Source of the DNA: Aphrocallistes beatrix | Taxonomy: Eukaryota > Porifera > Hexactinellida > Sceptrulophora > Aphrocallistidae | NCBI GenBank assembly: GCA_963281255.1 | Contig: OY725503.1 | Location: forward strand, 2,852,001-2,916,000 | DNA length: 64,000 bases | Direction: 5' to 3' | In this document: positions 47,367-57,939 of the stretch, in pieces | Layout of the letters: every line of letters begins with the position of its first letter | How positions within the stretch are numbered: position 1 is the stretch's first letter | Notes under the pieces: generated by a model | Told to the model about the DNA's origin: nothing | What the model saw: only the letters and a program-made list of their open reading frames with translations | Database searches by the model: none | Translations under genes and position numbers: made by a program

Positions 47367-47418
47367 TATTTCAAAATCTAAATATTGAAATTAAAAATAC
47401 ACACATGTAAAAATAAAC

Positions 47419-47643
47419 CTGTTGCGAAAAGCATCTGTCAATAAGAGTAGCTTCACTAGATAGGTTAAAGTATTCTTGAGGAGGGTCACTGGAATTCTCA
47501 TTAACGGTTAATAGATCAAAATTAGACTTATCTCTTTTATCGAAAAATAAGAAAGAGCCTTTACGAGTCACCAAAATATCCCAAGGGTAAACAGATCTCG
47601 TACATGTCATTAGGGTTGCAATTATAATGTCGGTGGCAAAAAC
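47419..47643 (-). CDS. EIF3D: eIF3 subunit D, internal exon
   Basis: A 225-nt, phase 0-0 exon encoding 75 residues of eIF3d. It starts [19 protein letters not shown], then [29 protein letters not shown] and ends DRCFSQQ. This matches the human VFATD...CTRSVYSWDI...FFDKRD...FSQQ segment, part of the cap-binding core. The acceptor is ATTCTAG before GTT at 47643 and the donor is CAG|GTTTAT at 47419. The next exon downstream on the minus strand is 12438-13070; the residues lost between them in the alignment are few or none. Exons for the first ~320 residues of the usual ~550 should lie beyond 47.7 kb, but I do not see them in this window. Confidence 0.92.
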
Positions 47644-48180
47644 CTAGAATAATTAATTGAATTCATCATTGTTGAGTAGTAAATAAGATATATAATATTC
47701 ATTTCAATGTCAAAACTCAAATTTAAAAAATATATATTTTAATTGATTATCAAAATCATAAAAAAATTCGTTAGTGTACATACTATTCGGATTAGGCGAC
47801 CTAATAGAGATGTATCGTTTGAAACATGCACTTTTCGACATGTTTTTTACTCAGTAGCAAATGATTGGTTATATATATTTATTGATAAAGCAATGTCGGA
47901 GTATAGATATCGTTAGTAATAGATAATGATAATCGAATTCCAATTATATATGCTTTAACCTAAGACTACCGAATTGTACCACAGTGGTACAACTTTATGG
48001 CATCTTTCCCATTTAAAATGGCTGGAGACTTGAATTGTTTTCGATAATCTATGGTTAATACACTATCTATTCGCCAATCGCATTAACAGAATACTCTAAT
48101 TGGCCTATCAGGTTCTTCAATAAGTGACGTGATTATGCACTGAAATAAACATTTTATTCATTTTCTGAAGCAAAGGTGTA
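47644..48180. other. EIF3D upstream intron, no feature
   Basis: AT-rich intronic sequence upstream of the 47643 acceptor. A TTAACCTAAGACTACCG start with a GTACCACAGTGGTAC palindrome at 47954-47992 looks like a possible piggyBac-type end, but no partner was found. Confidence 0.4.
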
Positions 48181-48293
48181 TTAACCCTACTTGGACTTGA
48201 GGTACAAAGTATAAATAGAAAAATCCCACTTTCATTTTCACTTTCAATTAACTTTCACTTTCACTTCAACATTCCGAGTCCAAGTAGGGTTAA
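48181..48293. mobile_element. piggyBac-like mini-MITE
   Basis: TTAA on both borders, then CCCTACTTGGACT inverted as AGTCCAAGTAGGG. The 113-bp unit holds several CTTTCA repeats between the ends. TTAA duplication plus a CCC start is the piggyBac signature. The rest to 48990 is AT-rich with no feature. Confidence 0.7.
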
Positions 48294-48995
48294 ATGACAG
48301 TTACAGAGAACGGAATAGATATGGTTTGTTGGATGACATGCTTAAAGAAATTATGTTATCACCATAGTTACAATAATATATCTAAAATATGCAAATTAAG
48401 CAATCAGATGAAACGCAATTTATTATTAATTCTAACTTTTATTTGTAACACAATAGAAAGTTTAATAATACTCAGAGGGAACTAATTGAAACTCTCAATT
48501 TTCTTTGGCGTTAAGAGGACCCTAAAGCTATAAAAATCGGTACACTCCTTTCGAACATGTGACGCTGGGTTAAGGTAAATATTCCAGGAATTACCGAATG
48601 GATTGAGCTGTAACTTGCAGGTTATCATAGACTAGTGAGGTACTCTCAATGTCCAAAGTTTAGCCAAATTGGAAGAGGTTGACTAAATTATTGGTTGCTT
48701 GCCATGGGATTACCCAAAACATATCGTGATATATCAAATTGCCGGAAATTTGATGCTGAGCATGATTATGACAATAAAAAACTGATTTGCAATCATTTAA
48801 AGGGTAAACTCAGTTCCAAAACCGGCGATTTTTAGAGTCCGGGGTCGTGGTAAATCACATTCTGATATTCCGATCTCACTTTTAGTATGTTATTCCTAAG
48901 ACATACAACGAAAAATGTAATAAAAAAATTCTTGCAATTTTTTTGGTTGGAACTATTTGTTTTCTATTTTGACCTGAATATATATAAACAATCGC

Positions 48996-49513
48996 TTTGT
49001 ACACTTTGTATCCGCCAGAGGCGCCCTTTGGGCGCCTGTGGTCACCATTATTTAATTAGATGGTGGATAACATCTCGAAATAAGTCTGTCTTACTGTTAT
49101 AATCGATATCGCTAGAAAATCACCAAATTTGTCAATTTTTAAAATTTTTATGCATAATGATGACATCATAACAGGGTGATGAGTCAACATTTTTTGATTG
49201 TAGTCGCATGATATGTTAGGTATATTAATATACACATTCTATTAAAATTTCAGCATTTTATCACCTAAAATGGAGTTATAGCGAAAAACAAATTTTCTAA
49301 TTATCAAAAAGGTGACAATGACGTCATAATTCCATGATAAGCTGACATTTGGTCTGGGCTCTGAACTTAGTGGAGGCATAGCCAAAAGACTCCCATAAGC
49401 CAAAAGTCAACATTCTGTGCCCGGCAGTTTCTTCAATCAATTCGTTACAGATATATCCTTACTATTAAAACTCGATTAATGTATATTTATTTATTTATTT
49501 ATTTATTTATTTA
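48996..49513. mobile_element. Hel-A minus-strand body and plus-strand 5' stub
   Basis: 48996-49455 is a minus-strand Hel-A lacking its extreme 3' end. 49456-49513 is a plus-strand 5' end (TCCTTACTATTAAAACTCG) with a (TTTA)n tract into which the next copy inserted. Confidence 0.7.
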
Positions 49514-50036
49514 CAAGCGCGTTTCGCTTGCTTGCGCTGCACGGCTGGCGGACACTTTGTGTCCGCCGGAGGCTCTCTTCGGTCGCCTGGAGGTGACATT
49601 GGTTAATTATAAGGGAGATATTATCTCTAAATATGTCCATCTTAGTTTTAAAATCGATATCACTCGAAAAATCACTAAATTTGTCAATTTTTAAAATTTT
49701 TGATGAGTAATGATGACGTCATAACAGAGTGATGAGTCATCATTTTTTTATAGTTGCAACATATGCGAGGCGTGTTAGTTTACAGATTCTATTAAAATTT
49801 GAGCCTTCTATCTCCTATAATGGCTGAGTTATGCTCGAATAACTGTATTGCTTAACTTTTAAAAATGTGACAATGACGTCATAATTCCATGATGAGTCGA
49901 CATTTTGGTCTGAGCTCAGAACTTACTGGAGCCATAGCCAAAAGACTCCCACATGCCAAAAATCAGCCTTCTACGCCTGGCAGTTTCTTCAATCAATTCG
50001 TTACAGAGATATATATATATACACATATAGATTCAT

Positions 50037-52352
50037 CCATAGCCTACTGTAATAAGGCCTCAGAGTAAACCAAAAAATATGCACCAAGGATGAAGAACAA
50101 GATGGTAATATTTATCAAACCACAATATTATTAAGTTAAATTATTATAATCAATAACCACATTTACTAGAAATATCAGCGGAGTAAATACTTCTTTTTGT
50201 GGAATATACTGTCGCTTGTTATGACCCACTAATATGAACATGTTTATTATGAACTAACCTGGTCCCAATTTCATTTTTAGATAGGATTTGTATTGGATCA
50301 ATTACGCTTAATAGAAAGTATCTCCATTATGAACATATTTTTTGGTCCCTAGGTGGTTTACAATAAGCGACCCAGACTGTATTCCGATTATATTGATTTC
50401 AGACTATTTATATGTAGACTATTCCACTATGCCAAACAGTTGTTCTGTCCCTGGATGCAAAAGTAATTACAGCCCTGACGACCATGTTACCGTTTTCAAG
50501 ATGCCAGCAAGCCCACCAGACCTGAAGCATGCATGGGAACGTGCTCTTCATCGAGATGACATGGATGATCTAAAGATGGTTTATGTGTGCGTCAAGCATT
50601 TTCAGAAAGAAGACGTGGAATATACTTTTAAAGTTCCCAAGGGAGACGGTACGTTCACTGAAGTACCGCGTGCAAAGCAAAAGCAAGGTGCGGTACCATG
50701 TTTACTCCCCGGCTGTCCAGCTTACTATTCAAGTACACAGCCTACTAAACGTACTCGCTTGTCATACGATGCGAAAGAAGAAGAATTGATGAACCAGACC
50801 ATTCAGCTGAGTTTGAGATCCGAGACTCATGAGAATGTGAAGTTTATGGTCAGCACTCTGCAGGACTTGAAAGATAAGTTGAATTTGATTTCATTACCTA
50901 AGAGTTGGTTAGTAGGGTTTCGTGACGAAAGTAATATCACATTTGCCTTTGCTACAATGGTCAATATGAAAATCTCAGTAGCTGTGCACCTTGATATCAA
51001 TGCCTATTTATCCACATCAGCGTTTTTAAATGGACGAAAGATTTCTCTATTTGAGTCGTATCGTATTTTGGTTAGATGCTTGGCAAACTATGCCAGAAAA
51101 ATTTGGGAAACTAAGTAAACAAACGTATACTAGTTTTAGGCATGCCTGTATTGTATTACCAAAAATCACAAACCATTTGACCCAATATTGTGGCTTTTCC
51201 TACATCTTATCCTCTTTTTTACAGACAGACCCATTGGAACATCATTTCGGGCTATATCGTATGATGTCAGGGTCTAATTATCACATTTCATACCTTGAAA
51301 TTCTTGAAACCGAACGTCGACTCAAACTTTCAAATATATTAAAAATATTTGCTGGACAGCAAGACACTTCCCTTCAGTCGATCAAGGCATTTGTTAAGTC
51401 GTTTTCTTCTCCTGATTCCACTAGTGAGGCTAGTGATGAATTTACTTTAGAGCCATTCCTTGATGAAATTCCTGAATTGTCAACCATTGAGTGTAGCTCA
51501 CAGGTGCTCCAATCATTAGCTTTTATTGCAGGCTATTCTGTCCATCAGTACCTGAAACGATCGAAACCTTGTAATGATTGTCTTTACTTGTTGACAATTG
51601 ATAAATAATTTCTTCTTGATTTTGTCTCGGAATCCGAATTTAAACTTCTACAGTTAACAGACCGTGGCGGACTTAAATATCCATCTCAGCATGTTTTGAA
51701 TTCCAAACTTATTCTATGGAAGATATTTTTTGTCATCGAAAGTGATAAAGAGCTATTGTCCAAGCTTGTAAATGGACCATCTAGAAGAATATTAGTCGAG
51801 CTTACGTTGATGCATTTGGAGGATAGCGATGAGTGTGATATTTGGAAGTCGAGTTGTAATAGTTGTAGCATGTTTTGCTGGAACATCTTGTCTAAACTTA
51901 TCTTTACTGCTGATAATTGTTTTATTTCGAATAAAGTCAAAAATTTTAATTCCCTAGTTTTAGCTAAAGGCATTGAAAAACGTAAATTAAAGAAATTCCA
52001 TAAACGTTTATCACTAATTTTTGTATGTGTGTATCTCCAATATAGCTCATTTTATTTATCTAGTTATATCATATAGGTTATATTACATGTCTTGTGATCC
52101 CTGCTGTGGTATGGATGTTAATTGAGAGAGTGAGAGAGCGAATGAAAATTCTTCATATTATATGTTTATTGTATACTTTTTAATATTATATTGTGATTCA
52201 GTGTGTATTTGTGTTTTAAGCAATAAATCATTAAATCGAATCACCAGTCTCATATCAAATTACAATAAAGGGGATATTATTAGAATTTAAATAATCCATC
52301 TTCTTGTGCATCCCTGGTAGATTTACTCTTAGGCCTTATTATAGTAGGCTAT
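50037..52352 (+). mobile_element. P-superfamily (THAP) DNA transposon
   Basis: Inverted ends CATAGCCTACTGTAATAAGG and CCTTATTATAGTAGGCTATG, extending about 30 bp. Flanks ATTCATC and ATTAATT derive from one ATTAATC in the Helitron it entered, i.e. a 7-bp duplication (8 if the neighbouring G is counted). It encodes a THAP-type transposase with an internal deletion. Its ends match those of the 40943-41923 fold-back and fragments at 21448 and 45837. Confidence 0.85.
50429..52015 (+). pseudogene. THAP9-like P transposase, internally deleted
   Basis: From ATG at 50429: a C2CH THAP zinc finger (C5, C10, C54, H57 in MPNSCSVPGCKSNYS...VYVCVKHF), then a second cysteine-bearing stretch and coiled linker to NGRKISLF. 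The first frame ends at 51118. A second frame (from ~51120) carries LQTDPLEHHFGLYRMMSG and ETERRLKLS, which resemble the region after the catalytic domain in THAP9/P transposases, then IAGYSVHQYLKRSKPCNDC. A TAA at 51606 replaces a Glu codon kept in the 37-kb copy, after which the frame runs to EKRKLKK and stops. Family members are usually 750-900 residues. Here most of the RNase H-like catalytic core is missing around 51.1 kb, so this copy cannot encode an active enzyme. Confidence 0.8.
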
Positions 52353-52394
52353 GATTAATTGAGTTTTAATAGTAAGGATTTATATATATATATA

Positions 52395-52650
52395 TATATA
52401 TATATCTGTAACGAATTGATTGAAGAAACTGCCGGTCATAGAAAGCTTTTTTTTAGTCATATCGATTTTAAAACTAAGATGGACATATTTAACTTTTAAA
52501 AATGTGACAATGACGTCTTAATTCCATGATGAGTCGAAATTTTGCTCTGAGCTCAGAACTTAGTTGACCCATAGCCAAAAGACTCCCACATGCCAAAAAT
52601 CAGCATTGTAAGCCTAGCAGTTTCTTCAATCAATTCGTAACAGAGATATA
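52395..52650. mobile_element. Chimeric inverted Hel-A pieces
   Basis: A plus-strand Hel-A start (TCTGTAACGAATTGATTGAAG to CATAGAAAGC) joins a short internal piece (CATATCGATTTTAAAACTAAG) and then a minus-strand body end (AATGTGACAATGACGTC to TTCTTCAATCAATTCG). It looks like a fold-over rearrangement within or between Helitron copies. Confidence 0.6.
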
Positions 52651-53182
52651 TACAGGGTGGTATTTAAGTTCTGTCCCAAGCTTTATTAGGTACAAGCGCG
52701 CTTCGCTTGTTTGCGCTGCGCGGCTGGCGACACTTAGTGTCCGTCGGAGGCTCCTAACAGTCGCATGTGGTCACATTGGTTAATTATACGGGAGATAACA
52801 TCTCTAAATACGTCGGTCCTACTGTAATAATCTATATCGCACGAAAAATCACCAAATTTATCAATTTTTAAAATTTTGATGAGTAATGATGACGTCATTA
52901 CAAAGTGATGAGTGATCATTTTTGATGATAGTTGCATTATATGTGAGGTATGTTAGTATACAGATTCTATTAAAATTTCAGCCTTCTATCTCCCATAATG
53001 GCTGAGTTATGCTCGAATTACTGTGTTGCTTAACTTTTAAAAATGCGACAATGACGTCATAATTCCATTATGAGTCGACATTTTGCTCTGAGCTCAGAAC
53101 TTACTGGAGCCATAGCCAAAAGACTCCCACATACCAAAAATTAGCTTTCTAAGACCAGCAGTTTCTTCAATCAATTCGTTAC

Positions 53183-53221
<39 letters not shown>

Positions 53222-53997
53222 TATATACACAAATACACATTAATCGAGTTTTAATACTAAGGATAAAATTTCTTAAACTCAAACAATCTTAGTTATCTTT
53301 ATAGATTGTAATTCGAATATTCTCAATGATTTCATGAGATTTTTCGAGTCTAAGAACTGGAACTGTATTTTGTATGGTGAGTTTTGTGAAAAAAATATGT
53401 GCCCTGGCTAGTAGCGAAAATCTAGAATCAAGGCCACTGCTTCTGTGAAAAATGTCTCTAAAATCGATGTTCCATGACGATTTAACACCAGAAACCTTTC
53501 ATGTACCATTGAAATATTTCACAAATCCATTGAATTCATTATCGGAAACGAGATAAAGTTATTATTTCACGAATTCAATTTAGGTACATTTTGCAAAATC
53601 ACCAAAATGGCACTTTTTTTCACTTCACCAAAAAATCTGATCCAAAAGGTTCTCAATATATACTGATCTAAACATTCTATATTCCTACAAATTTAGAATA
53701 TTCGAGGAAAATGTGAGAGCTAATTTTTCTGGAATTTGAAGACTCTAGAAAGATGATTTGAAAAGCAGTGGTCCCTGATCCTCGAATTTCCCTGCGAGCT
53801 AGGACACATATTATTTACACAAAACTCACCAAGCAAAACACAGTTCCAGTTCTTAGACTCGAAAAATCTTATAAAATGATTGAGAATATTCGAATTACGT
53901 AGTACAATCTATAAAGACAATAATAACTAAGATTGTATGAGTTTAAGAAATTTTATACCTAATAAAGCTTGGAACAGAACTTACATGCCACCCTGTA
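52651..53997. mobile_element. MITE-D copy interrupted by a Hel-A
   Basis: Left end TACAGGGTGGTATTTAAGTTC, right end CTTACATGCCACCCTGTA, TA both sides. A Hel-A (52693-53263) splits the left arm. Joining ATTAGGTA with TAAAATTTC restores the sequence of the intact copy at 28055-28782 exactly, with no duplicated base. Confidence 0.8.
52693..53263 (-). mobile_element. Hel-A Helitron with verified empty site
   Basis: Minus-strand copy from CAAGCGCGCTTCGC to AATACTAAGGA. On the minus strand the junctions read TTTTA|TCCTTAGT...GCGCGCTTG|TACC against the unfilled TTTTATACC of the sister MITE. The insertion therefore lies between A and T without target duplication. Confidence 0.85.
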
Positions 53998-54019
53998 TAT
54001 ATGTATAAATAAATAAATA

Positions 54020-54523
54020 AATATTAATCGAGTTTTAATAGTAAGGATATATCTGTAGCGAATTGATTGAAGAAACAGCCAGTCACAGAAAGCTGATTTT
54101 TAACATGTGGGAGTCTTTTGGCTATGGCTCCACTAAATTCTGAGCTCAGACGAAAATGTCGACTCGTCATGGAATTATGACGTCATTGTCACTTTTTTTA
54201 TAATTAGAAATTTCAGTTTTTCGACCATAACTCTGCCATTTTAGATGATAGAAGGCTGAAATTTTAATATAATGTTTTTATTAATATATCTCACATATGC
54301 TACAACTATCATCCAAAAATGATCACTCATCACTCTGTAATGACGTTACCATTACGCATCAAATTTTAAAATTGACAAATTTGGTGTTTCTTTTGTCGAT
54401 ATCGATGATAACAGTAGGACAAAGGTATTTAGAGTAATCTCCCTTTTAATTAGCCAATGTGACTCCGGCGTACACAAACTGTCCGCAAGCCGCGTAGCGC
54501 AAGCAAGCGAAGAAGCGCGCTTG
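54020..54523. mobile_element. Hel-A 5' stub (-) then Hel-A body (+)
   Basis: 54020-54047 is a minus-strand 5' end (ATTAATCGAGTTTTAATAG...AAGGA). 54048-54523 is a plus-strand body from TATATCTGTAGCG to GAAGCGCGCTTG with a partly deleted hairpin block. Confidence 0.7.
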
Positions 54524-54599
54524 TATTCTTGAATCTCCGTAGAAAAACAATTAAATTCGTGTAAATATTTCCAAAATAAAGCAGATTGGCTAACAGGTC

Positions 54600-55893
54600 T
54601 AAGATTTGTTTAACCGTTTACCGAGATTGATGGCGGTTAGCCGGTTATCGGTTAGCCAAATCCAGCCTTGCTCTAACTATCATCCTCTTAGCAATCTATA
54701 TTTCATTTCTAAGAAAACTGAGAAGACCGTTTCAATTTAGATCGTGAATCATCTTACATTACATCATTTCTTCCCGAGGACGCAGACTGCCTATCGTAAG
54801 CACCACAGTACGGAGACTGCGCTCCTGATGGTCACAAACGACATCTTCCTGAGCATGAATCGACAACACGTATCCCTTCTGGTGCTTCTCGATCTTAGTT
54901 TAGGCTCTGACACTGTCGTCTTACTCAATCGTCTCCAGTCTTATTTCGACATATGTGACTCTTCTCTGTATTGGTTTGAATCTTACCTTTCTTTTAGGAC
55001 TCAATTCGTCTCGATTAGGGTTATAATTCTTCAAATTCCCGGTCATCAGGGTTATTGTCTTGGTCCCTCTCTTTAGCCTATATACCAGCCATCCTTTCGA
55101 CCTTATTAGGTCCCACCTCCCCGACATGCACTACTATGCCGACGATACTCAGGTCTATCTGTCTTCAAACTCGATTAATATCTTCTGAATAGTCTGCCTT
55201 CTCCGCCATCCAATTTTGCATTTCTACGATCCGTTCCTGGCTCCTCACCAACAAGTTGCTTATCAACGACACCAAGACTGAGTTCCTTATAATAGAGACT
55301 CGTCAATAGCTATCTAAGGTTCAAACTGAAAGCATCTCTATTGGTTAGTCGAGAATCTCTTCTTCCAAAGAAGTACGGAATCTAGGAACTTGGCTGGACA
55401 ACACCCTCTCAATGTCTACTCAAGCCAACACGGTTGCTTCATCCTGCTTCTAATACCTCAATAACATCCGACGTATTAGAAAGTATCTTTCTGGGCGAGT
55501 CTGTGAAACTCTCGCTAATGCTCTTATCACACCTCGTCTTGATTATTTCAACAGCCTCTTGTATTACTCCCCCCTCATAGCTCGACTCCAGCAAGTCCAA
55601 AATAGTGCAGCCAGACTTATATACAAAGTCTCTCGTACCTCCTTGGCATCTCCTCTTCTTATCAACCTCCACTGGCTGCATGTCAAACATTGCATCCTCT
55701 TCAAAATCCTCCTCAATACTTACAAAGTCATCCATTCCCTTGCCAAGAAGAATATCATCCAAATCGTGCAGTTTAAAATATTCAATCGCAATCTACGATC
55801 ATCCAAAACACTGGGTGAATGTGAGTTAGCAATCAGAATGCCCCTTTGCTCCCCATCTAAAATGAATATCGATGATGATGATGATGATGATGA
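54600..55893 (+). pseudogene. CR1/L2-type LINE reverse transcriptase fragment
   Basis: 54744-55076 encodes QTAYRKHHSTETALLMVTND and VSLLVLLDLS, the A-D palm region of CR1/L2-clade non-LTR reverse transcriptases, with the usual AFD catalytic start changed or lost to a shift (GSDTVVLLNRLQSYF). 55100-55400 passes YADDTQVYLSS (YADD motif) in another frame. 55559-55830 gives LQQVQNSAARLIYKVSR and LINLHWLHVKHCILFKILL, the usual tail of this clade. It ends at a (GAT)n run, 55868-55893, like CR1/L2 3' ends. 5'-truncated with several frameshifts and stops; no endonuclease domain. Dead copy. Confidence 0.85.
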
Positions 55894-56307
55894 TATTATT
55901 AATCAATATTATTATCACTTTATTCGATATATGGGTTATAAATATCCTAATATCAAATAAAATCAGGAAGCAACGAGAGCGAACTACTACCACATAGAAG
56001 TGTTTTTTTGAAATGTCCTAATGCATATACATATATATATATTGTACGCAAACACTTCTTAATAATTATATAGCGCAATTGCACATATCAACAAACAGTG
56101 CATAATAAATATGTATACTATATTAGTATTATTATTGTCAGAATCCTAATAAATAACAAGTTTAACTACATTTCAAATATTCGCCCAAGAACCCTTTAGA
56201 GGCTGTTTAGTATGCAGACAATGCGATGTGTACTGGTCAATTTCTGAAATGACTGAGTGCACGGTTTCCCAATTATTATTTCCCTTCATTAGTTTTTGTA
56301 AATACCA
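55894..56307. other. AT-rich DNA, no feature
   Basis: No ORF with a recognisable family and no terminal repeats seen. Confidence 0.45.
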
Positions 56308-57188
56308 TCCTTACTATTAAAACTCGATTAATGTATATTTATATATACGTATATCCTTACTATTAAAACTCGATTATTGTTTGTGTATATATATATATCT
56401 CTGTAACGAATTGATTGAAGAAACTGCCAGGCACAGGAAGCTAATTTTTGGCATGTGGGAGTCTTTTGGCTATGGCTCCAGTAAATTCTGAGCTCAGACG
56501 AAAATGTCGAATCATCATGGAATTATGACGCCATTGTCACATTTTTAAAAGTTAAGCAACACAGTTATTCGGGCATAACTCAGCCATTATAGGAGATAGA
56601 AGGCAGAAATTTTAATAGAATCTGTATACTACTAACACGTCTCACAAATGATGCAAATATCATCAAAAAATGATGACTCATCACTCTGCTATGACGTCAT
56701 CATTACTCATCAAATTTTTAAAAATTGACAAATTTGGTGTTTTTTCGAGTGATATCGATTTTATAACTAAGATGGACATATTTAGAGATGATATATCCCA
56801 TTTTAATTAACCAATGTCACCTCCAGGCGACCGAAGGGAGCCTCGGGCGGACACAAAGTGTCCGCCAGCCGCGCAGCGAAAGCAAGCGAAGCGCGCTTAT
56901 ATATATATATATATATATATATGTAACGAATTGATAGAAGAAACTGTCAGGCCCAGAAAGCTGATTTTTGGCATGTGGGAGTCTTTTGGCTATGGCTCCA
57001 GTAATTCTGAGCTCAGACGAAAAAATTTTGTTTTTCGTGCGATATAGAATATAACAGTAGGACAGACGTATTTAGAGATGTTATCTCCCTTATAATTAAT
57101 CAATGGTGATACCAGGCGACCGAAGGGAGCCTCCGGCGGACACAAAGTGTCCGCAAGTCGCGCAGCGCAAGCAAGCGAAGTGCGCTTG
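56308..57188 (+). mobile_element. Hel-A inside Hel-A, same orientation
   Basis: The outer copy starts TCCTTACTATTAAAACTCG at 56308. The inner starts with the same sequence at 56354 and ends AAGCGCGCTTA at 56899. The outer resumes with (TA)n and TGTAACGAATTG and ends AAGTGCGCTTG at 57188, with an internal deletion. The inner copy landed in the outer's TA tract. An inner-copy ORF across 56814-57047 spans the junction and is not a gene. Confidence 0.8.
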
Positions 57189-57939
57189 TTAATATGAAAT
57201 AGATAAAATTCCTCATAAGGTGAAGAATATTTAGGCGGTTATTAGACGATTTTCGATTCGACACTGCGGGACAAAATCATATTTTCACAAAATCCCAACT
57301 TCAAAACCTTGATAATAGTGAAACCCAAAGGGGTTCATTAAATCAAAATATTCTGCTCAAAAAGTCGTATCAATGTCAATTCAACAAAATAAATTGTTCC
57401 GTTTTTGGAAAGTGTGCTGTGCCTCTTGATCAGGGCTGTTATTTTTATAATGTATACCTTGTCATGCAGTCACCAAGGATTTAAGGTTGAGATTATGTCA
57501 AAATTAGATTAGTATTGTGTTAGTTTGCAATTTAATGTCTAAAAAGTTTCCAACGGGTGTTTGCCTGGAGTTTTTATTTGTTTGTTTAAAATTAATATTG
57601 CAAATGTAAATCTCAATCCAGTCAGAAAGTGAGATTTTTCAACAGTTATTCAATTTAACTTAAAACGGTTTAATTTAACCTAGAAATGTGACTAACATTT
57701 AAATAGTAATAGATAGATTAAATTTAGCTTCAAATTTGGTTTCTCAAAATCAATTTACTTTCAACTTATTCTCAATTTGCTTAATGTTCTACATAAAATG
57801 ATACAAGTCCACACAAAGTATTTAAGTTAAAGTCAGATTGTGAAATTAGGGATTTCATGAAATGGATAGTGATCAAACGAAATTACTAGGCGTTTCGTGA
57901 AATAACCGAATACACAGATTGACTGTAACATTAAATCTA
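57189..57939. other. AT-rich DNA, no feature
   Basis: Low-complexity, no ORF or inverted ends recognised. Confidence 0.45.

Larger units (their letters stand above)
13071..47418 (-). other. EIF3D intron, ~34.3 kb, filled with transposons
   Basis: The intron lies between the donor AACAG|GTTTAT at 47419/47418 and the acceptor TTATTTAG at 13071. Both flanking exons are phase 0, and the protein alignment to human eIF3d continues across the junction (FSQQ then VLKRDK against human FSQQ then CLRMGK) with no missing block. It contains at least a Ty3 fossil, a Ginger-type element, P, Tc1, hAT, pogo-like, Helitron and SINE-like insertions. That the two exons are spliced directly together is inferred from phase and homology. 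Confidence 0.75.
49514..52378 (-). mobile_element. Hel-A Helitron split by a P element
   Basis: 3' end CAAGCGCGTTTCGC at 49514, intact hairpin arms, clean TGACGTCA sites and TA tract up to ~50029. It is then interrupted by the P element (50037-52352) and closes with ATTAATTGAGTTTTAATAG...AAGGA at 52378. So the P element is the younger of the two. Confidence 0.8.

Noticed and set aside
47371-47418. Extension of the EIF3D exon past FSQQ
   Set aside because: The frame continues a few codons (VYFYMCV...) but without homology, and a GTTTAT donor lies exactly at the end of similarity.
55439-55762. Minus-strand 107-codon ORF with acidic residues
   Set aside because: It is the antisense of the LINE reverse transcriptase tail.
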